Shown here piece after piece: positions 35,357 through 46,716 of a stretch of DNA of 61,051 bases; the stretch's first letter is position 1, and every line of letters begins with the position of its first letter. The position numbers were made by a program, and so were the translations under genes. Under the pieces are notes generated by a model that searched no databases, was not told the origin of the DNA, and saw only the letters and a program-made list of their open reading frames with translations. This DNA comes from Propionibacteriaceae bacterium (GTDB lineage: Bacteria; Actinomycetota; Actinomycetes; Propionibacteriales; Propionibacteriaceae): NCBI GenBank assembly GCA_031272505.1, contig JAISTQ010000028.1:1-61051 (forward strand), given 5' to 3'.

Positions 35357-35668
35357 TTAGAAGTTGTCGGGGATGCGCAGACCGGCGTGGTCGATCTCCT
35401 CGATGGAGACGTCGCGGAAGGTGAGCACCTTCGCGCTCTTGACGAAACGGGCGGTGCGGAACATGTCCCACACCCAGGCGTCACCCATGGAGACCTCGTA
35501 GTAGACGTCGGTACCCTCGGTGCGCACCTTGAGATCGACCGCGTTGCACAGGTAGAAGCGGCGTTCCGTCTCCACCGCGTACTTGAAGATGCCCACCACG
35601 TCCTTGTATTCACGGTAGAGCTGCAACTCCAACTGGGTCTCGTACTGTTCCAGATCTTCAGCGCTCAT
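35357..35668 (-). CDS. DUF2469 family protein
   Basis: The 103-residue product starts MSAEDLEQYETQLELQLYREYKD; GAAGGA lies upstream of the ATG at 35668. Sequence such as VVGIFKYAVETERRFYLCNAV and VRTEGTDVYYEVSMGDAWVWDM is characteristic of DUF2469, a small conserved actinobacterial family without known function that sits between rnhB and yraN. No membrane segment is present. A 26-codon upstream extension is rejected because it overlaps rnhB and lacks similarity to the family start. Confidence 0.9.
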   Translation of the reverse strand: MSAEDLEQYETQLELQLYREYKDVVGIFKYAVETERRFYLCNAVDLKVRTEGTDVYYEVSMGDAWVWDMFRTARFVKSAKVLTFRDVSIEEIDHAGLRIPDNF

Positions 35669-35708
35669 CTTTTTCCTTCTGCCGACCCCGTGGCCAGCGT
35701 GTCTCATC

Positions 35709-36350
35709 TTATCTGGTACCGGCCAAGATGGCTTGGATGTTTGCATAGCTGCGCCGATGCACCGCGCTCACCCCCTGCGCTTCCAGCCGCTGCTGGTGCG
35801 CCTTGGTGCAATACCCCTTGTGGACCTCGAATCCGTAGCCCGGATATGCGAGGGCCAACCCGCCCATGATCCGATCCCGCGTCACCTTGGCGATCACCGA
35901 GGCGGCGCTGACGCTGGGGGCCACTTGGTCGCCCTTGATCACCCCCAAGGCCGGAAAGGGCAGGCCGGGAACGGCGAAACCGTCCGTCAACGCGAAATCG
36001 GGGGGCGGGGCGAGCCGCAGCAGCGACCGGCGCAGCCCGGCCAGATCGGCTTCCTGCATCCCCAACTCGTCACACTCTGCGGGGCTGATCTCCACCACCG
36101 CCCACTGCGCCACGGCGGTGACTTGCGCGTAGACGCGCTCGCGGGCTTTGGCCGTCAACAGCTTGGAATCGCGCAGTTCGGGAATGTCGTAATCCGGGGG
36201 CAGGATGACGGCGGCAGCCACCAACGGCCCGGCGCAGGCACCCCGGCCCGCCTCGTCAGCGCCAGCGATGCGGGTGAAACCCTGGGCGCGAAGCGTGGCT
36301 TCCAACTCACACCGGCGGCTAATCGATGGTGACGGTGATGATCGGCTCAT
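35709..36350 (-). CDS. rnhB: Ribonuclease HII
   Basis: RNase HII cleaves RNA in RNA-DNA hybrids and removes misincorporated ribonucleotides. Using the ATG at 36350 (213 residues), the first catalytic pair is D32-E33 in AGADEAGRGACAGP; further Asp residues are in LRDSKLL and VTRDRIM, with the family motif SAASVIAKVTRD and a C-terminal HKGYCT. The start is uncertain: this ATG overlaps lepB by 32 nt and has a weak ribosome-binding site, and a TTG about 15 codons later is possible. Confidence 0.92.
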   Translation of the reverse strand: MSRSSPSPSISRRCELEATLRAQGFTRIAGADEAGRGACAGPLVAAAVILPPDYDIPELRDSKLLTAKARERVYAQVTAVAQWAVVEISPAECDELGMQEADLAGLRRSLLRLAPPPDFALTDGFAVPGLPFPALGVIKGDQVAPSVSAASVIAKVTRDRIMGGLALAYPGYGFEVHKGYCTKAHQQRLEAQGVSAVHRRSYANIQAILAGTR

Positions 36351-37110
36351 CCGGAACTGTCGCCGGATCGGGGACCCCGTCAAAAGCCACCTGGTGCGGC
36401 AGCGCCTTGAAATGATCGAACGGGAAGATCACCAGCACCGCCTTGCCCACCACGTCTTCGACGGGCACGAAGGCGTTCGCGCCGGCCACTTCGCCCTCCG
36501 GCACCGGATCGCGCATGTGGTAGCGGGAATCCGCCGAATCGTTGCGGTGATCGCCCATCACCCAGATGTGCCCCTTGGGCACCACCACGTCAAAGGCGTT
36601 GGCGGACGGATCCACCACCCCGGTGGGCGAACTGGGATCCGGGTAGAGATAGTCGACCTCATTGAGCGCGTAGCCGTTGACGGTGATCTTGCCCGAAGCG
36701 TCACAACAGACCACATGATCGCCCTCGACGCCGATCACGCGCTTGATCAGGAAATTCGAGGTGGTGTCCGGCAGCAAGCCGATGAAGATCAGCGCTTTTC
36801 CGAAGAAACCCGGATCTTGGACCGGATCGGAGAGCCAATTCTGGGTGTCTTTGAAGACCACCACGTCGCCGCGGCCGTAGCCGCCGACCTTCAGCACCGC
36901 CACCCGGTCGTCTTTCACCAGGGTGTTGTTCATCGACCCGGAGGGGATTTCGAACATCTGCAGCAGGAAGGCGCGGATCAGCGTGGAGGCGATCAGCGCG
37001 CCGATGACCACGATGCCGATCTCGCGGGCCCAAGCCCCGGCAACGCGCAGCTTGGAACGCTCCTCCTGCGGAGCATCCTCGACGACTTCAGGACTTGGCT
37101 CGTCCGACAC
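36319..37110 (-). CDS. lepB: Signal peptidase I
   Basis: LepB cleaves signal peptides outside the membrane. The 263-residue product has an acidic cytoplasmic head, one transmembrane helix (about 30-48), the nucleophile Ser59 in EIPSGSMNNTL, and the general base Lys123 in FLIKRVIGVEGD, then GHIWVMGDHRNDSADSRY. Two vicinal Cys (HVVCCDASG) follow the Lys box. It starts with GTG 1 nt after the rplS stop and overlaps rnhB. Many exported proteins in the 46-61 kb island would be its substrates. Confidence 0.95.
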   Translation of the reverse strand: MSDEPSPEVVEDAPQEERSKLRVAGAWAREIGIVVIGALIASTLIRAFLLQMFEIPSGSMNNTLVKDDRVAVLKVGGYGRGDVVVFKDTQNWLSDPVQDPGFFGKALIFIGLLPDTTSNFLIKRVIGVEGDHVVCCDASGKITVNGYALNEVDYLYPDPSSPTGVVDPSANAFDVVVPKGHIWVMGDHRNDSADSRYHMRDPVPEGEVAGANAFVPVEDVVGKAVLVIFPFDHFKALPHQVAFDGVPDPATVPDEPIITVTID

Positions 37111-37111
37111 T

Positions 37112-37462
37112 TCAGCTTTCGCGCTTCTCTTTGATCTTGGCGGCCTTACCCTTTAGGCCGCGGAGGTAATACAGCTTAGCCCGACGCACGTCACCGCGGC
37201 GCTCAACCTCGATCTTTTCGATGATCGGCGAGTTCAGCGGGAAGGTGCGCTCCACCCCGGTGCCGAAAGAAACCTTGCGGACAGTGAAGGACTCGGAGAT
37301 GCCCGAGCCGTTCCGGGCGATCACCACGCCCGCGAAAATCTGCACGCGGGAACGGTTGCCTTCGATGACTCGCACGTGCACCCGCACGTTGTCTCCCGGA
37401 CGGAAATCCGGAATGCCATCCTTCAACGCTGCTTTGCTTACTTGCGCAACTAAGTCGCTCAT
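37112..37462 (-). CDS. rplS: Ribosomal protein L19
   Basis: A 116-residue L19: [32 protein letters not shown] segment, [22 protein letters not shown] and the basic C-terminus ([14 protein letters not shown]) are all typical. GAGGAAGAG precedes the ATG. It heads the rplS-lepB-rnhB run. In most bacteria rimM-trmD lies directly upstream; here trmD is 5.7 kb away at 43126. Confidence 0.97.
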   Translation of the reverse strand: MSDLVAQVSKAALKDGIPDFRPGDNVRVHVRVIEGNRSRVQIFAGVVIARNGSGISESFTVRKVSFGTGVERTFPLNSPIIEKIEVERRGDVRRAKLYYLRGLKGKAAKIKEKRES

Positions 37463-37478
37463 GTCTCTTCCTCGCCGG

Positions 37479-37536
37479 TGCCACAGGCCACCTCGTGGGC
37501 TTACATTTAGCTGTCCTGGCGATTCCCCCTGTGGCA
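37479..37536 (-). promoter_or_regulatory. Possible L19 leader hairpin
   Basis: TGCCACAGG (37479-37487) and CCTGTGGCA (37528-37536) form a perfect 9-bp stem closing a 40-nt loop that itself contains CCAC-CTC-GTGG. The base of the stem is 16 nt before the rplS start. This resembles autogenous ribosomal-protein leaders, though homology to a named L19 leader cannot be shown here. Confidence 0.45.
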
Positions 37537-37592
37537 GGAGCGCCTGAAGACAACCGTTCTATTCTGCCATACTTTCCAACTTCGCGCGAACG

Positions 37593-38369
37593 TTACTTGC
37601 CGTCGCGGGTGAAGAGGGACGAGATGAGATCGCGGTTCAACTGCGAAATGACGTCCAGCGGGATCGCCTTCGGGCAGACGGCCGCGCATTCGCCGATGTT
37701 GGTGCAGCCGCCGAAATCGAGGGCGTCGTGGACGCCGATCATCTTCTTGATGCGGAGGTGACGCTCGGGCTGGCCCTGCGGCAACATCGCCAAGTGGGTG
37801 ATCTTCGCGGCGGTGAACAACATGCCGGAGTGATTCGGGCAGGCGGCCACGCAGGCGCCACAGCCGATGCAGGTGGCGGCGTCGAACGCGCGATCCGCCT
37901 TCAGCTTCGGCACCGGGGCGGCGTGCGCCTCCGGGGCGGCGCCGGTATTCACCGAGATGAAGCCGCCGGCCTGGATGATCTTGTCGAACGCGGAGCGGTT
38001 CACCACCAGATCCTTGATGACCGGGAAGGGACGCGCCCGCCACGGCTCCACGGTGATCACGTCGCCGTCGTGGAACATCCGCATGTGCAACTGGCAGGTG
38101 GTGGTGGGGACCGGGGACGAGCCGCGGCCGTGCGGGGTGCCGTTGATGACGACGCCGCACATGCCGCAGATGCCCTCGCGGCAATCGTGGTCGAAGGCCA
38201 CCGGCTCTTCGCCCTTGACGGTGAGCTCCTCATTCAGCAGATCGAGCATTTCCAGGAAGGACATGTCGGTGGAGACGTCCTTGACGGGATAGCTGACCAG
38301 CTTGCCGGGCGTGTGGCCATTCGGCTGCCGCCAGACCCGCAGCGTGATGTTGATGGTGTTCTCGCTCAC
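37593..38369 (-). CDS. sdhB: Succinate dehydrogenase iron-sulfur subunit
   Basis: SdhB carries electrons from the flavin of SdhA to the membrane quinone. The 258-residue product has a [2Fe-2S] site with C63, C68, C71 and C92, and two ferredoxin-like clusters: [13 protein letters not shown] and [16 protein letters not shown]. The layout is that of the SdhCAB type with a single membrane subunit, known from corynebacteria and bacilli. Its start overlaps the end of sdhA (ATGA). It ends the operon. Confidence 0.96.
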   Translation of the reverse strand: MSENTINITLRVWRQPNGHTPGKLVSYPVKDVSTDMSFLEMLDLLNEELTVKGEEPVAFDHDCREGICGMCGVVINGTPHGRGSSPVPTTTCQLHMRMFHDGDVITVEPWRARPFPVIKDLVVNRSAFDKIIQAGGFISVNTGAAPEAHAAPVPKLKADRAFDAATCIGCGACVAACPNHSGMLFTAAKITHLAMLPQGQPERHLRIKKMIGVHDALDFGGCTNIGECAAVCPKAIPLDVISQLNRDLISSLFTRDGK

Positions 38370-40354
38370 TTGTAGCTCCTCTGCTTTAACTCGATGGCCT
38401 TGTAGATGAGCGGCTCCTTGTGCAGGATCGGCTTGCCTTCGTGATACTCCCAGGCGCCGACGTACAGGAAGTGCTCGTCGTCGCGCAGCGCCTCGCCGTC
38501 CTCGGTTTGGCTCTCGGCCCGGAAGTGGCCGCCGCAGGATTCGCGGCGGTGCAGGGCGTCAATGCACATCAGCTCGCCCAGCTCCAGGAAGTCGGCGAGC
38601 CGGCCGGCCCGCTCCAGCGTCTGGTTGAAATCCTCGTTTTCGCCGGTGACCTTGACATTCTTGTAGAACTCTTCGCGCAGCTCGCGGATCTTGCCGATGG
38701 CGGTGATCAGGCCAGCCTCGGTGCGCTCCATGCCGCAGTATTCCCACATGATGGTGCCGAGTTCCTTGTGGATGCTGTCCACGGTGCGCTCGCCGTCAAT
38801 CGCGAGCAACTGCTCGATGCGCGCCTTCACCGAATCGACGGCCTCCTTGACCTCCGGGCTCTCCGGCGTGAGCGCCGGGTACGGACCCTTGGAGAGGTAG
38901 TCGTTGATGGTGTTCGGGAGCACGAAGTAGCCGTCCGCCAGGCCCTGCATCAGCGCCGAGGCGCCGAGCCGGTTCGCGCCGTGATCGGAGAAGTTCGCCT
39001 CGCCCGTCACATACAGGCCGGGGATGTTTGACGACAGATCGTAATCGACCCAGAGGCCGCCCATGGTGTAGTGCACCGCCGGGTAGATGCGCATCGGCGT
39101 CTCGTACGGATCCTCGCCGGTGATCTGCGCGTACATGTCGAAGAGGTTGCCGTAACGCGCGGCCACCCCGTCTTTGCCGAGCCGGGAGATGGCTTCGGCG
39201 AAATCCAGGTAGACGCCGCGGCGGACCTGCTTCTCGTTGCCGTCCAGATCGATCTCGGTGACCGCCGGGCCGACGCCCAGGCCTTCGTCGCAACGGTACT
39301 TGGCCTGCCGGGAGGCGATGTCGCGCGGGACGAGGTTGCCGAAGGCGGGATAGATGCGCTCCAGGTAGTAATCGCGATCCTCTTCGGGGATGTCGCGCGG
39401 ATCCTTGGTGGCGTCCTCCGGATTCTTCGGCACCCAGATGCGGCCGTCATTGCGCAGCGACTCGCTCATCAGTGTGAGCTTCGACTGCGTCTCGCCGTGG
39501 ACGGGGATGCAGGTGGGGTGGATCTGGGTGTAGCACGGGTTGCCGAAATAGGCGCCCTTGCGGTGCGCCCGCCAGGCTGCGGTGTTGTTGCAGCCCATGG
39601 CGTTCGTGGAGAGGAAGAAGACGTTGCCGTAGCCGCCGGTGGCCAGCACCACGGCGTCGCCGGTGAACGCCTCAATCTCGCCGGTGACCATGTCGCGGGT
39701 GACGATGCCGCGCGCCTTGCCGTCCACCACGATCAGCTCCAGCATCTCGTGCCGGGTGAACATCTGGACGGTGCCGGCGTCAACCTGACGCTCCAAGGCC
39801 TGGTAGGCGCCGATCAAGAGCTGCTGGCCGGTTTGGCCGCGGGCGTAGAAGGTGCGCTGCACCTGCACGCCGCCGAAGGAGCGGTTGTCCAGCAGGCCGC
39901 CATATTCGCGGGCGAACGGGACGCCCTGGGCCACGCACTGGTCGATGATGTTGGCGCTGACCTCGGCCAGCCGGTGGACGTTCGTCTCGCGGGCGCGGTA
40001 ATCGCCGCCCTTGACGGTGTCGTAGAAGAGCCGGTGTACCGAATCGTTGTCGTTGCGGTAATTCTTGGCCGCGTTGATGCCGCCCTGCGCGGCGATGGAA
40101 TGCGCCCGGCGCGGGCTGTCCTGATAGCAGAAGTTGAGCACGTTGTAGCCAGCCTCGCCCAGCGAAGCGGCCGCCGCGCCACCGGCCAGGCCGGTGCCCA
40201 CGATGATCACGGTGAGCTTGCGGCGGTTTGACGGGTTGACCAGCGCCGCGTGGAACTGGCGATCCGCCCAGACCTGCTCGATGGGCAGCTCCGTGTTGGC
40301 CTTGGTGTCGGCGATGTCCGCGCCGACGGTGAAGAAGTCTTCAGGTTTTGCCAT
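38366..40354 (-). CDS. sdhA: Succinate dehydrogenase flavoprotein subunit
   Basis: SdhA oxidises succinate with covalently bound FAD. The 662-residue product starts [16 protein letters not shown]; the ATG at 40354 has GGTGA upstream. A Rossmann FAD motif ([19 protein letters not shown]), the flavin-linking His in [14 protein letters not shown], the active-site region [20 protein letters not shown] and [19 protein letters not shown] are visible. Longer in-frame starts lie inside sdhC and are rejected. sdhC ends 5 nt upstream. Confidence 0.96.
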   Translation of the reverse strand: MAKPEDFFTVGADIADTKANTELPIEQVWADRQFHAALVNPSNRRKLTVIIVGTGLAGGAAAASLGEAGYNVLNFCYQDSPRRAHSIAAQGGINAAKNYRNDNDSVHRLFYDTVKGGDYRARETNVHRLAEVSANIIDQCVAQGVPFAREYGGLLDNRSFGGVQVQRTFYARGQTGQQLLIGAYQALERQVDAGTVQMFTRHEMLELIVVDGKARGIVTRDMVTGEIEAFTGDAVVLATGGYGNVFFLSTNAMGCNNTAAWRAHRKGAYFGNPCYTQIHPTCIPVHGETQSKLTLMSESLRNDGRIWVPKNPEDATKDPRDIPEEDRDYYLERIYPAFGNLVPRDIASRQAKYRCDEGLGVGPAVTEIDLDGNEKQVRRGVYLDFAEAISRLGKDGVAARYGNLFDMYAQITGEDPYETPMRIYPAVHYTMGGLWVDYDLSSNIPGLYVTGEANFSDHGANRLGASALMQGLADGYFVLPNTINDYLSKGPYPALTPESPEVKEAVDSVKARIEQLLAIDGERTVDSIHKELGTIMWEYCGMERTEAGLITAIGKIRELREEFYKNVKVTGENEDFNQTLERAGRLADFLELGELMCIDALHRRESCGGHFRAESQTEDGEALRDDEHFLYVGAWEYHEGKPILHKEPLIYKAIELKQRSYK

Positions 40355-40359
40355 GTCAA

Positions 40360-41043
40360 TCACCCAATCCATCCGAGTAGCACCGCCACCGGCATCAAAA
40401 TGAAGCCGAAGTAGATGGCGATCGCCACGATCCAAGCCAGGCCGTCCAACACCAGCTTCGCCTTCGCGGAGGTGTTCGCGCCCAAGGTGGTGAACGCGGA
40501 CCAGAAGCCGTGCCGCACGTGCATACACACCGCGATGAGCCACAGCGCGTACAGCGCCACGAAGTACCACTGGCTGAAGGCCTCGGATACCGCCGCGTAC
40601 GGGGACTCATTCGTGGGCGCCAAGGTGAACTGGTACAGGTGCCACAGCAGGAAGCCGGCCAGGATCACACCGCCCCAGCGCATCATCCGGGAGCTGTACG
40701 TCTGCTCCAGCCGCGTGGTCACCGCGTAGCGGGACTCGGTGGCCTTGTTGGCCCGCAGCCACAGTGTGATGGCCGACCAGATGTGCAACGCCAGCGCCGC
40801 GAGCACGATCGCCCGGAACACCCAGATGAAGCCACCGTGCGGGAAGATCGGCACGAAGGCGTCCACCTTGAGCCAGTGCGCGTACTCGTCGTACACCTCC
40901 TGGCCTAAGAACATTTTCAAGTTTCCATACATGTGGAAGAGCAGGAAGAAGATCAAGAACAGGCCCGTGACCGCCATCAAGGCTTTCCGGGCAACGGTAG
41001 ACCTCACTGCCTTCTGATGCGGAGTAAGTGTTGAAGTCGCCAC
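40360..41043 (-). CDS. sdhC: Succinate dehydrogenase cytochrome b subunit
   Basis: The 227-residue protein has five predicted membrane helices, with His residues in helices ([33 protein letters not shown]) that can ligate two hemes b, as in the single-anchor SdhCAB complexes. It starts with GTG at 41043 and heads the operon sdhC-sdhA-sdhB. A modest promoter candidate TTGAAA (41130-41135) to GGTAAT (41106-41111), 18 nt apart, lies upstream on the same strand. Confidence 0.94.
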   Translation of the reverse strand: MATSTLTPHQKAVRSTVARKALMAVTGLFLIFFLLFHMYGNLKMFLGQEVYDEYAHWLKVDAFVPIFPHGGFIWVFRAIVLAALALHIWSAITLWLRANKATESRYAVTTRLEQTYSSRMMRWGGVILAGFLLWHLYQFTLAPTNESPYAAVSEAFSQWYFVALYALWLIAVCMHVRHGFWSAFTTLGANTSAKAKLVLDGLAWIVAIAIYFGFILMPVAVLLGWIG

Positions 41044-41330
41044 AGGGCAACCATACCCAATAAAAGCCGCCCAAACAGCCCGAAACCCGGCGTGGAACGC
41101 CCGTAATTACCTCACTTTTTACTTGCATATTTCAACCGCTGCCCACCCTGCCCCACCAAGAGAAGGTGCCAGAAGTAGAAGCGGCGCGGTCCAGGGTGGC
41201 CGTGGCAGGGAGGTCCGGCCCGCGAAGGGGTGTGGCGAGTGAACATGCGGGATGGGGTGAGGGGATGGGGTGAGAGGGACGGGGGGAGAGGGAGGTGGGT
41301 GCGGGCGAGAGACGCGGGCAGGGGTTGGAC
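41044..41330. other. Intergenic region with G-rich stretch
   Basis: No gene is seen between sdhC and the GntR gene (41044-41387). From about 41210 to 41330 the plus strand is strongly purine/G-rich, with repeated GGGATGGGGTGAG words and runs of up to six G, and few pyrimidines. The side next to sdhC holds its promoter and the side next to GntR the promoter-operator listed below. Confidence 0.6.
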
Positions 41331-41368
41331 TTGACACGGTGTTCTAGCTGTTATAGTATATGTATAAC
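41331..41368 (+). promoter_or_regulatory. Promoter-operator of the GntR gene
   Basis: TTGACA (41331-41336) is followed after 17 nt by TAGTAT (41354-41359). The -10 lies inside the inverted repeat GTTATA-N7-TATAAC (41350-41368), a typical YtrA-type GntR operator geometry. Binding there would block RNA polymerase, so the pair below is probably autorepressed. Confidence 0.7.
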
Positions 41369-41387
41369 AAAGGAGAAGGAGGCGGAG

Positions 41388-41759
41388 ATGCTGTTATCGA
41401 TTGCGCCGGACAGCGACACCCCGATCTACTTGCAGTTGCGCCACCAGATCGTGGACGCGCTGGTGTCCGGGGAACTGCGCGAGGGCGATCAACTTCCCTC
41501 GGTGCGGCAGTTGGCCGTGGAGCTGGGGATCAACCTGCACACGGTGAACAAGGCGTACAAGGTGCTGGAGGACGAAGGGTACCTGCGCATCTATGGCCGT
41601 CGGGGCGCGCGGATCACCTCCGGCCCCACTTATAACGACGACTATCTGCAACAGCTTGCGGACGGGCTGGAAAGGCTGTTCACCGACGCCCGCAGCCATG
41701 GCATTGACGCGGGCCAACTGCGTCAAATCGTCGACGAAACCATCAACAAAGGAGCCTGA
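41388..41759 (+). CDS. GntR-family regulator, YtrA subfamily
   Basis: The 123-residue product starts MLLSIAPDSDTPIYLQLRHQIVD after a strong purine-rich ribosome-binding site (AGGAGAAGGAGGCGGAG). The winged helix is complete (GDQLPSVRQLAVELGINLHTVNKAYKVLEDEGYL). The C-terminal effector region is only about 45 residues, as in YtrA-type regulators that usually repress a nearby transporter or membrane-protein gene sensing cell-wall stress. The stop is 1 nt before the next start, so both genes are coupled. Confidence 0.9.
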   Translation: MLLSIAPDSDTPIYLQLRHQIVDALVSGELREGDQLPSVRQLAVELGINLHTVNKAYKVLEDEGYLRIYGRRGARITSGPTYNDDYLQQLADGLERLFTDARSHGIDAGQLRQIVDETINKGA

Positions 41760-41760
41760 C

Positions 41761-42873
41761 ATGTTTCTGGCAGTATTACTCCCACTCGAAGCGCTGATGA
41801 TCTTCAGCTTCGCGTTCGTCCCGTACGTCACCCGGAGGACCGAACTCTTCGGCGTCTCGGTGCCGTCCGACCAGATCGATGCCCCGGAGTTGATGCGGCT
41901 GAAGCGTATCTACCTGGGCGTGATGATGCTGCTCGGGGTGTTGTTGATGGGGCTCACTTGCGTCTTCGGGGTGGACGCGAATTGGGAGGATCCGCAGGTC
42001 ATCTGGTTCGTGGTCCCGCTGCTGCTCGGCTATGTGGTGGCGGCCTTCGTGGTCTACCTGCCCTGCCATTTCGCGATGAAGCGGCTCAAGGCCGGGAAAG
42101 ACTGGGATGATCCGTCCCGCCCGGCGGTGATCACCGTCTCCACCGCCGCGCCCGCCGCCGACACCATCTCGCCGGCCTGGCTGCTGCTCTTCCCGCTGGT
42201 GATCGTGATCTGGCTGGTGGCCATCTGGGTGGTCTGGCCGCAGGTGCCCGACCCGGTGCCCACCCACTACGGTTTAGACGGGCTGCCCGATACCTTCGTC
42301 CCCAAAGGCGTGATGGCGGTGTTGCCGATGGCGCTGGTCCAGGTGGTCCTGGCCGGGATTCTGGCGGGCGTCTTCTGCATCATCCGCCGCGCCCGGCGGC
42401 AGACGGACGCCGCCAAACCGGAGCAATCGCTGGCCCAAGACATGCGTTTCCGCCGCTGGAACTCCATCTTCATGGTGGTGCTCGGGGTGGTGACGCTGGC
42501 CTTTACCTCGACGACCCAGATCATCACCATGCTGGGTGTGGTCTCCAACGGGTTCATCTTCCTGCCCACCGTGATACTGGTGGTCTTCATCGGCATCGCG
42601 GTGTGGGTGATGATGTTCCGGATCGGCCAGGGCGGGTCGCGGATTCGCACCCGCGCGGCTCAGGCGACTGGCGCCGTCAACTATGACGACGACCGCTTCT
42701 GGAAGCTGGGCACCTTCTACTTCAACCCGGAAGATCCAGCGGTCTTCGTCGAGAAGCGCTTCGGCGTCGGTTGGACGAACAACTTCGCGCGGCCGCTCAC
42801 CTGGGTGCTGGTCGTCGGGCTGTTGGTGCTGGTCGCCGGGCTCATCGTCACTACTGTCCTGATGACGCGGTAG
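41761..42873 (+). CDS. DUF1648/DUF5808 membrane protein
   Basis: A 370-residue protein with about seven hydrophobic segments. The DUF1648 signature is in the middle (PDPVPTHYGLDGLPDTFVPK, residues about 163-182), and a DUF5808-like end (DDRFWKLGTFYFNPEDPAVFVEKR) precedes the last helix. Proteins of this type are related to SdpI-like immunity and are often regulated by a YtrA-type GntR, exactly the arrangement here. A role in protection against membrane-active peptides is possible but inferred only from family and context. Confidence 0.8.
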   Translation: MFLAVLLPLEALMIFSFAFVPYVTRRTELFGVSVPSDQIDAPELMRLKRIYLGVMMLLGVLLMGLTCVFGVDANWEDPQVIWFVVPLLLGYVVAAFVVYLPCHFAMKRLKAGKDWDDPSRPAVITVSTAAPAADTISPAWLLLFPLVIVIWLVAIWVVWPQVPDPVPTHYGLDGLPDTFVPKGVMAVLPMALVQVVLAGILAGVFCIIRRARRQTDAAKPEQSLAQDMRFRRWNSIFMVVLGVVTLAFTSTTQIITMLGVVSNGFIFLPTVILVVFIGIAVWVMMFRIGQGGSRIRTRAAQATGAVNYDDDRFWKLGTFYFNPEDPAVFVEKRFGVGWTNNFARPLTWVLVVGLLVLVAGLIVTTVLMTR

Positions 42874-42899
42874 TGGTGGTCGCTTCGCTCCCGCACTCT

Positions 42900-43097
42900 T
42901 GGTTCGCTCCAAATGCCTTCAGCATGTCGCTCACTGGATCCCCGACCTTCGGTCGAGGATGACGAGAAAAGGACGAGGATGACGAGCGTTCCGCCGCCGT
43001 GCCCCGCCGCCGATGTCGAGGATGACGGGAAAAGGGACGAGGATGACGAGCGTTCCGCCGCCGTGCCCCGCCGCCGGTGTCGAGGATGACGGGAAAA
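42900..43097. repeat. Dispersed intergenic repeat, copy C, with 64-bp tandem duplication
   Basis: The 252-bp gap between the DUF1648 gene and trmD (convergent genes) carries TTGGTTCGCTCCAA, TGTCGCTCACTGGATCCCCG and GTCGAGGATGACG, shared with copies A and B. It is followed by two nearly identical tandem units (42971-43034 and 43035-43097), each starting GGACGAGGATGACGAGCG and ending GATGACGGGAAAA. Confidence 0.75.
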
Positions 43098-43125
43098 GGA
43101 CGAGGGTGGCGGCCGGAGGGCGTCG

Positions 43126-43812
43126 TCAGTCGAGGAGGTCGGGGCGGCGGGATTGGGTGCGGGTGTAGGCCTGGGCGAGGCGCCAGGCGTCGATGTTGGC
43201 GTGGTGGCCGCTGAGCAGCACGTCGGGGACGGAGAGGCCGCGCCACTGGGCGGGTTTGGTGTAGAGCGGGTATTCGAGCAGGCCGCCGAGATCGGGGTTG
43301 TGGGATTCCTCGGCGAGGCTCTCGGGGTTGCCGACCACGCCGGGGAGCAGCCGCACCACCGACTCGATGATGGCGAGCGCCGCCACCTCTCCCCCGTTCA
43401 GCACATAATCCCCGATGGAGATTTCGCGCACGCTCAAGCGCGGGGCGTAGTAATCGATGACGCGCTGGTCGATGCCCTCGTAGCGGCCACAGGCGAAGAT
43501 CAGGTGCGGGAATTGGGATAGCTCGACGGCGGTGGCCTGGGTGAACACCTCGCCCGCCGGGCTGGTGACGATCAACGTGGCCTCCGGATGCACCAGCGGA
43601 TCCAGCGCCTCCCCCCACGGCTCGGGCTTCATCACCATGCCGGGCCCACCCCCATAAGGGGTGTCGTCGACGGTGCGGTGCACGTCGTGGGTGTAATCGC
43701 GCAGATCGTGGACGGCCAACTCCACGATGCCGCCCGCGATCGCCTGCCCGATCAGGGAGAGCTGCAGCGGGGCGAGATAGTCGGGGAAGATCGAGACGAC
43801 GTCAATGCGCAT
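43126..43812 (-). CDS. trmD: tRNA (guanine-37-N1)-methyltransferase
   Basis: TrmD methylates G37 of tRNAs that read CNN codons, preventing frameshifts. The 228-residue product shows the SPOUT knot: [52 protein letters not shown] and the SHHNPDL-like segment [18 protein letters not shown]. Length is normal. It is not next to rimM/rplS but follows hemW by 9 nt, so it is probably expressed with lepA-hemW. Confidence 0.96.
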   Translation of the reverse strand: MRIDVVSIFPDYLAPLQLSLIGQAIAGGIVELAVHDLRDYTHDVHRTVDDTPYGGGPGMVMKPEPWGEALDPLVHPEATLIVTSPAGEVFTQATAVELSQFPHLIFACGRYEGIDQRVIDYYAPRLSVREISIGDYVLNGGEVAALAIIESVVRLLPGVVGNPESLAEESHNPDLGGLLEYPLYTKPAQWRGLSVPDVLLSGHHANIDAWRLAQAYTRTQSRRPDLLD

Positions 43813-43821
43813 GGGGCAAGC

Positions 43822-44882
43822 CTAATCCAACAAGTCCCGGATGATCGCGTCGGAGAGCAGCCGGCCGCGCGCGGTGAGCACCAGCCGGTCCGTCACCACC
43901 GCCAAGCCGCGCTCCACCAGACCCGGAAGCCGCGCCCGCTCAGTGTACGTCAACACCTCCAGCGGCAACCCGGTGGCCAGCCGGGTCTCCAGCAGCACCC
44001 GCTCCGTCCGCCGCTGCTCGGCGGTGAGCCGCTCTTCGCTGATCCCCTCCCCCGTCTCCCAGGCGCGCACGCCGTCAAAATGCGAATGGGCGCTGATGCC
44101 GAAGCCATACCAGTTGCCCGATAACCAATAGTTCAAGTTGTGGCGGCATTCGAAGCCCGGCTTCGCCCAGTTGGAAATCTCGTAGTTCGCATAGCCCGCC
44201 GCCGTCAACAGTTCATCGGCCAGCAGGTAGCGATCCGCCTGCGCGTCCGGATCGGTGTCGGGCAATTCTCCGCGCCGCATCCGCACATACATGGGGGTGC
44301 CCGGCTCAATGGTGAGCGCGTAGGCGGAGATGTGCTCGGGAGCGAGCGCGATAGCGGCCTCCAGGGTGTGCCGCCAACTGGCGTCCGTCTCGCCGGGGGT
44401 GCCGTAGATCAGATCGACGCTGAGGTTGTGAAAACCTGCCTCCCGCGCCCATTGCACCACCTGCGGCACCCGGTTGGGGGTGTGCCGCCGATCCAACGCC
44501 CGCAGCACCTGTTCATCGGCGGACTGCATCCCAAAGGAGATGCGGTTGAAACCGGCTCGCCGCAGCCCGACCAGCGTCTGCGGCTCCACCGATTCCGGAT
44601 TCGCCTCGGTGGTGATCTCGGCGTCGGCGGTGACGTCGAAGGCCGCCCTGATCCCGTCCAAGATGGCCCCCAACAACGCGGGAGCGAGCAGGGTGGGGGT
44701 GCCGCCACCGAAGAAGATGGTGTCCACCGGGGCATCCGCCGCTTCTCCCGCCCGCGAAATCCGCGCGAGCAGCTGCTCCACATACTCCCCGAACAGCTCG
44801 GTGCGGGTGCCGACGGCTTGGGAGTGGAAATCGCAGTAGCCGCAGCGGGTGTGGCAGAACGGGATGTGGACGTAGACGCCCG

Positions 44883-44886
<4 letters not shown>
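43822..44886 (-). CDS. hemW: Radical SAM heme chaperone HemW
   Basis: The 354-residue product starts with GTG ([10 protein letters not shown]) overlapping the lepA stop by 4 nt (GTGA). The radical-SAM cluster motif C11-x3-C15-x2-C18 (CHTRCGYC) is followed by [10 protein letters not shown] and NPES; a C-terminal HemN-like domain ends it. HemW transfers heme to respiratory proteins; older annotations call it oxygen-independent coproporphyrinogen oxidase. lepA-hemW adjacency is common. A longer frame inside lepA is rejected. Confidence 0.93.
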
Positions 44887-46706
<1,820 letters not shown>

Positions 46707-46716
46707 TTGGGCAATC

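Noticed and set aside
42971-43097. CRISPR array
   Set aside because: Two 64-bp tandem units without spacers and no cas genes.
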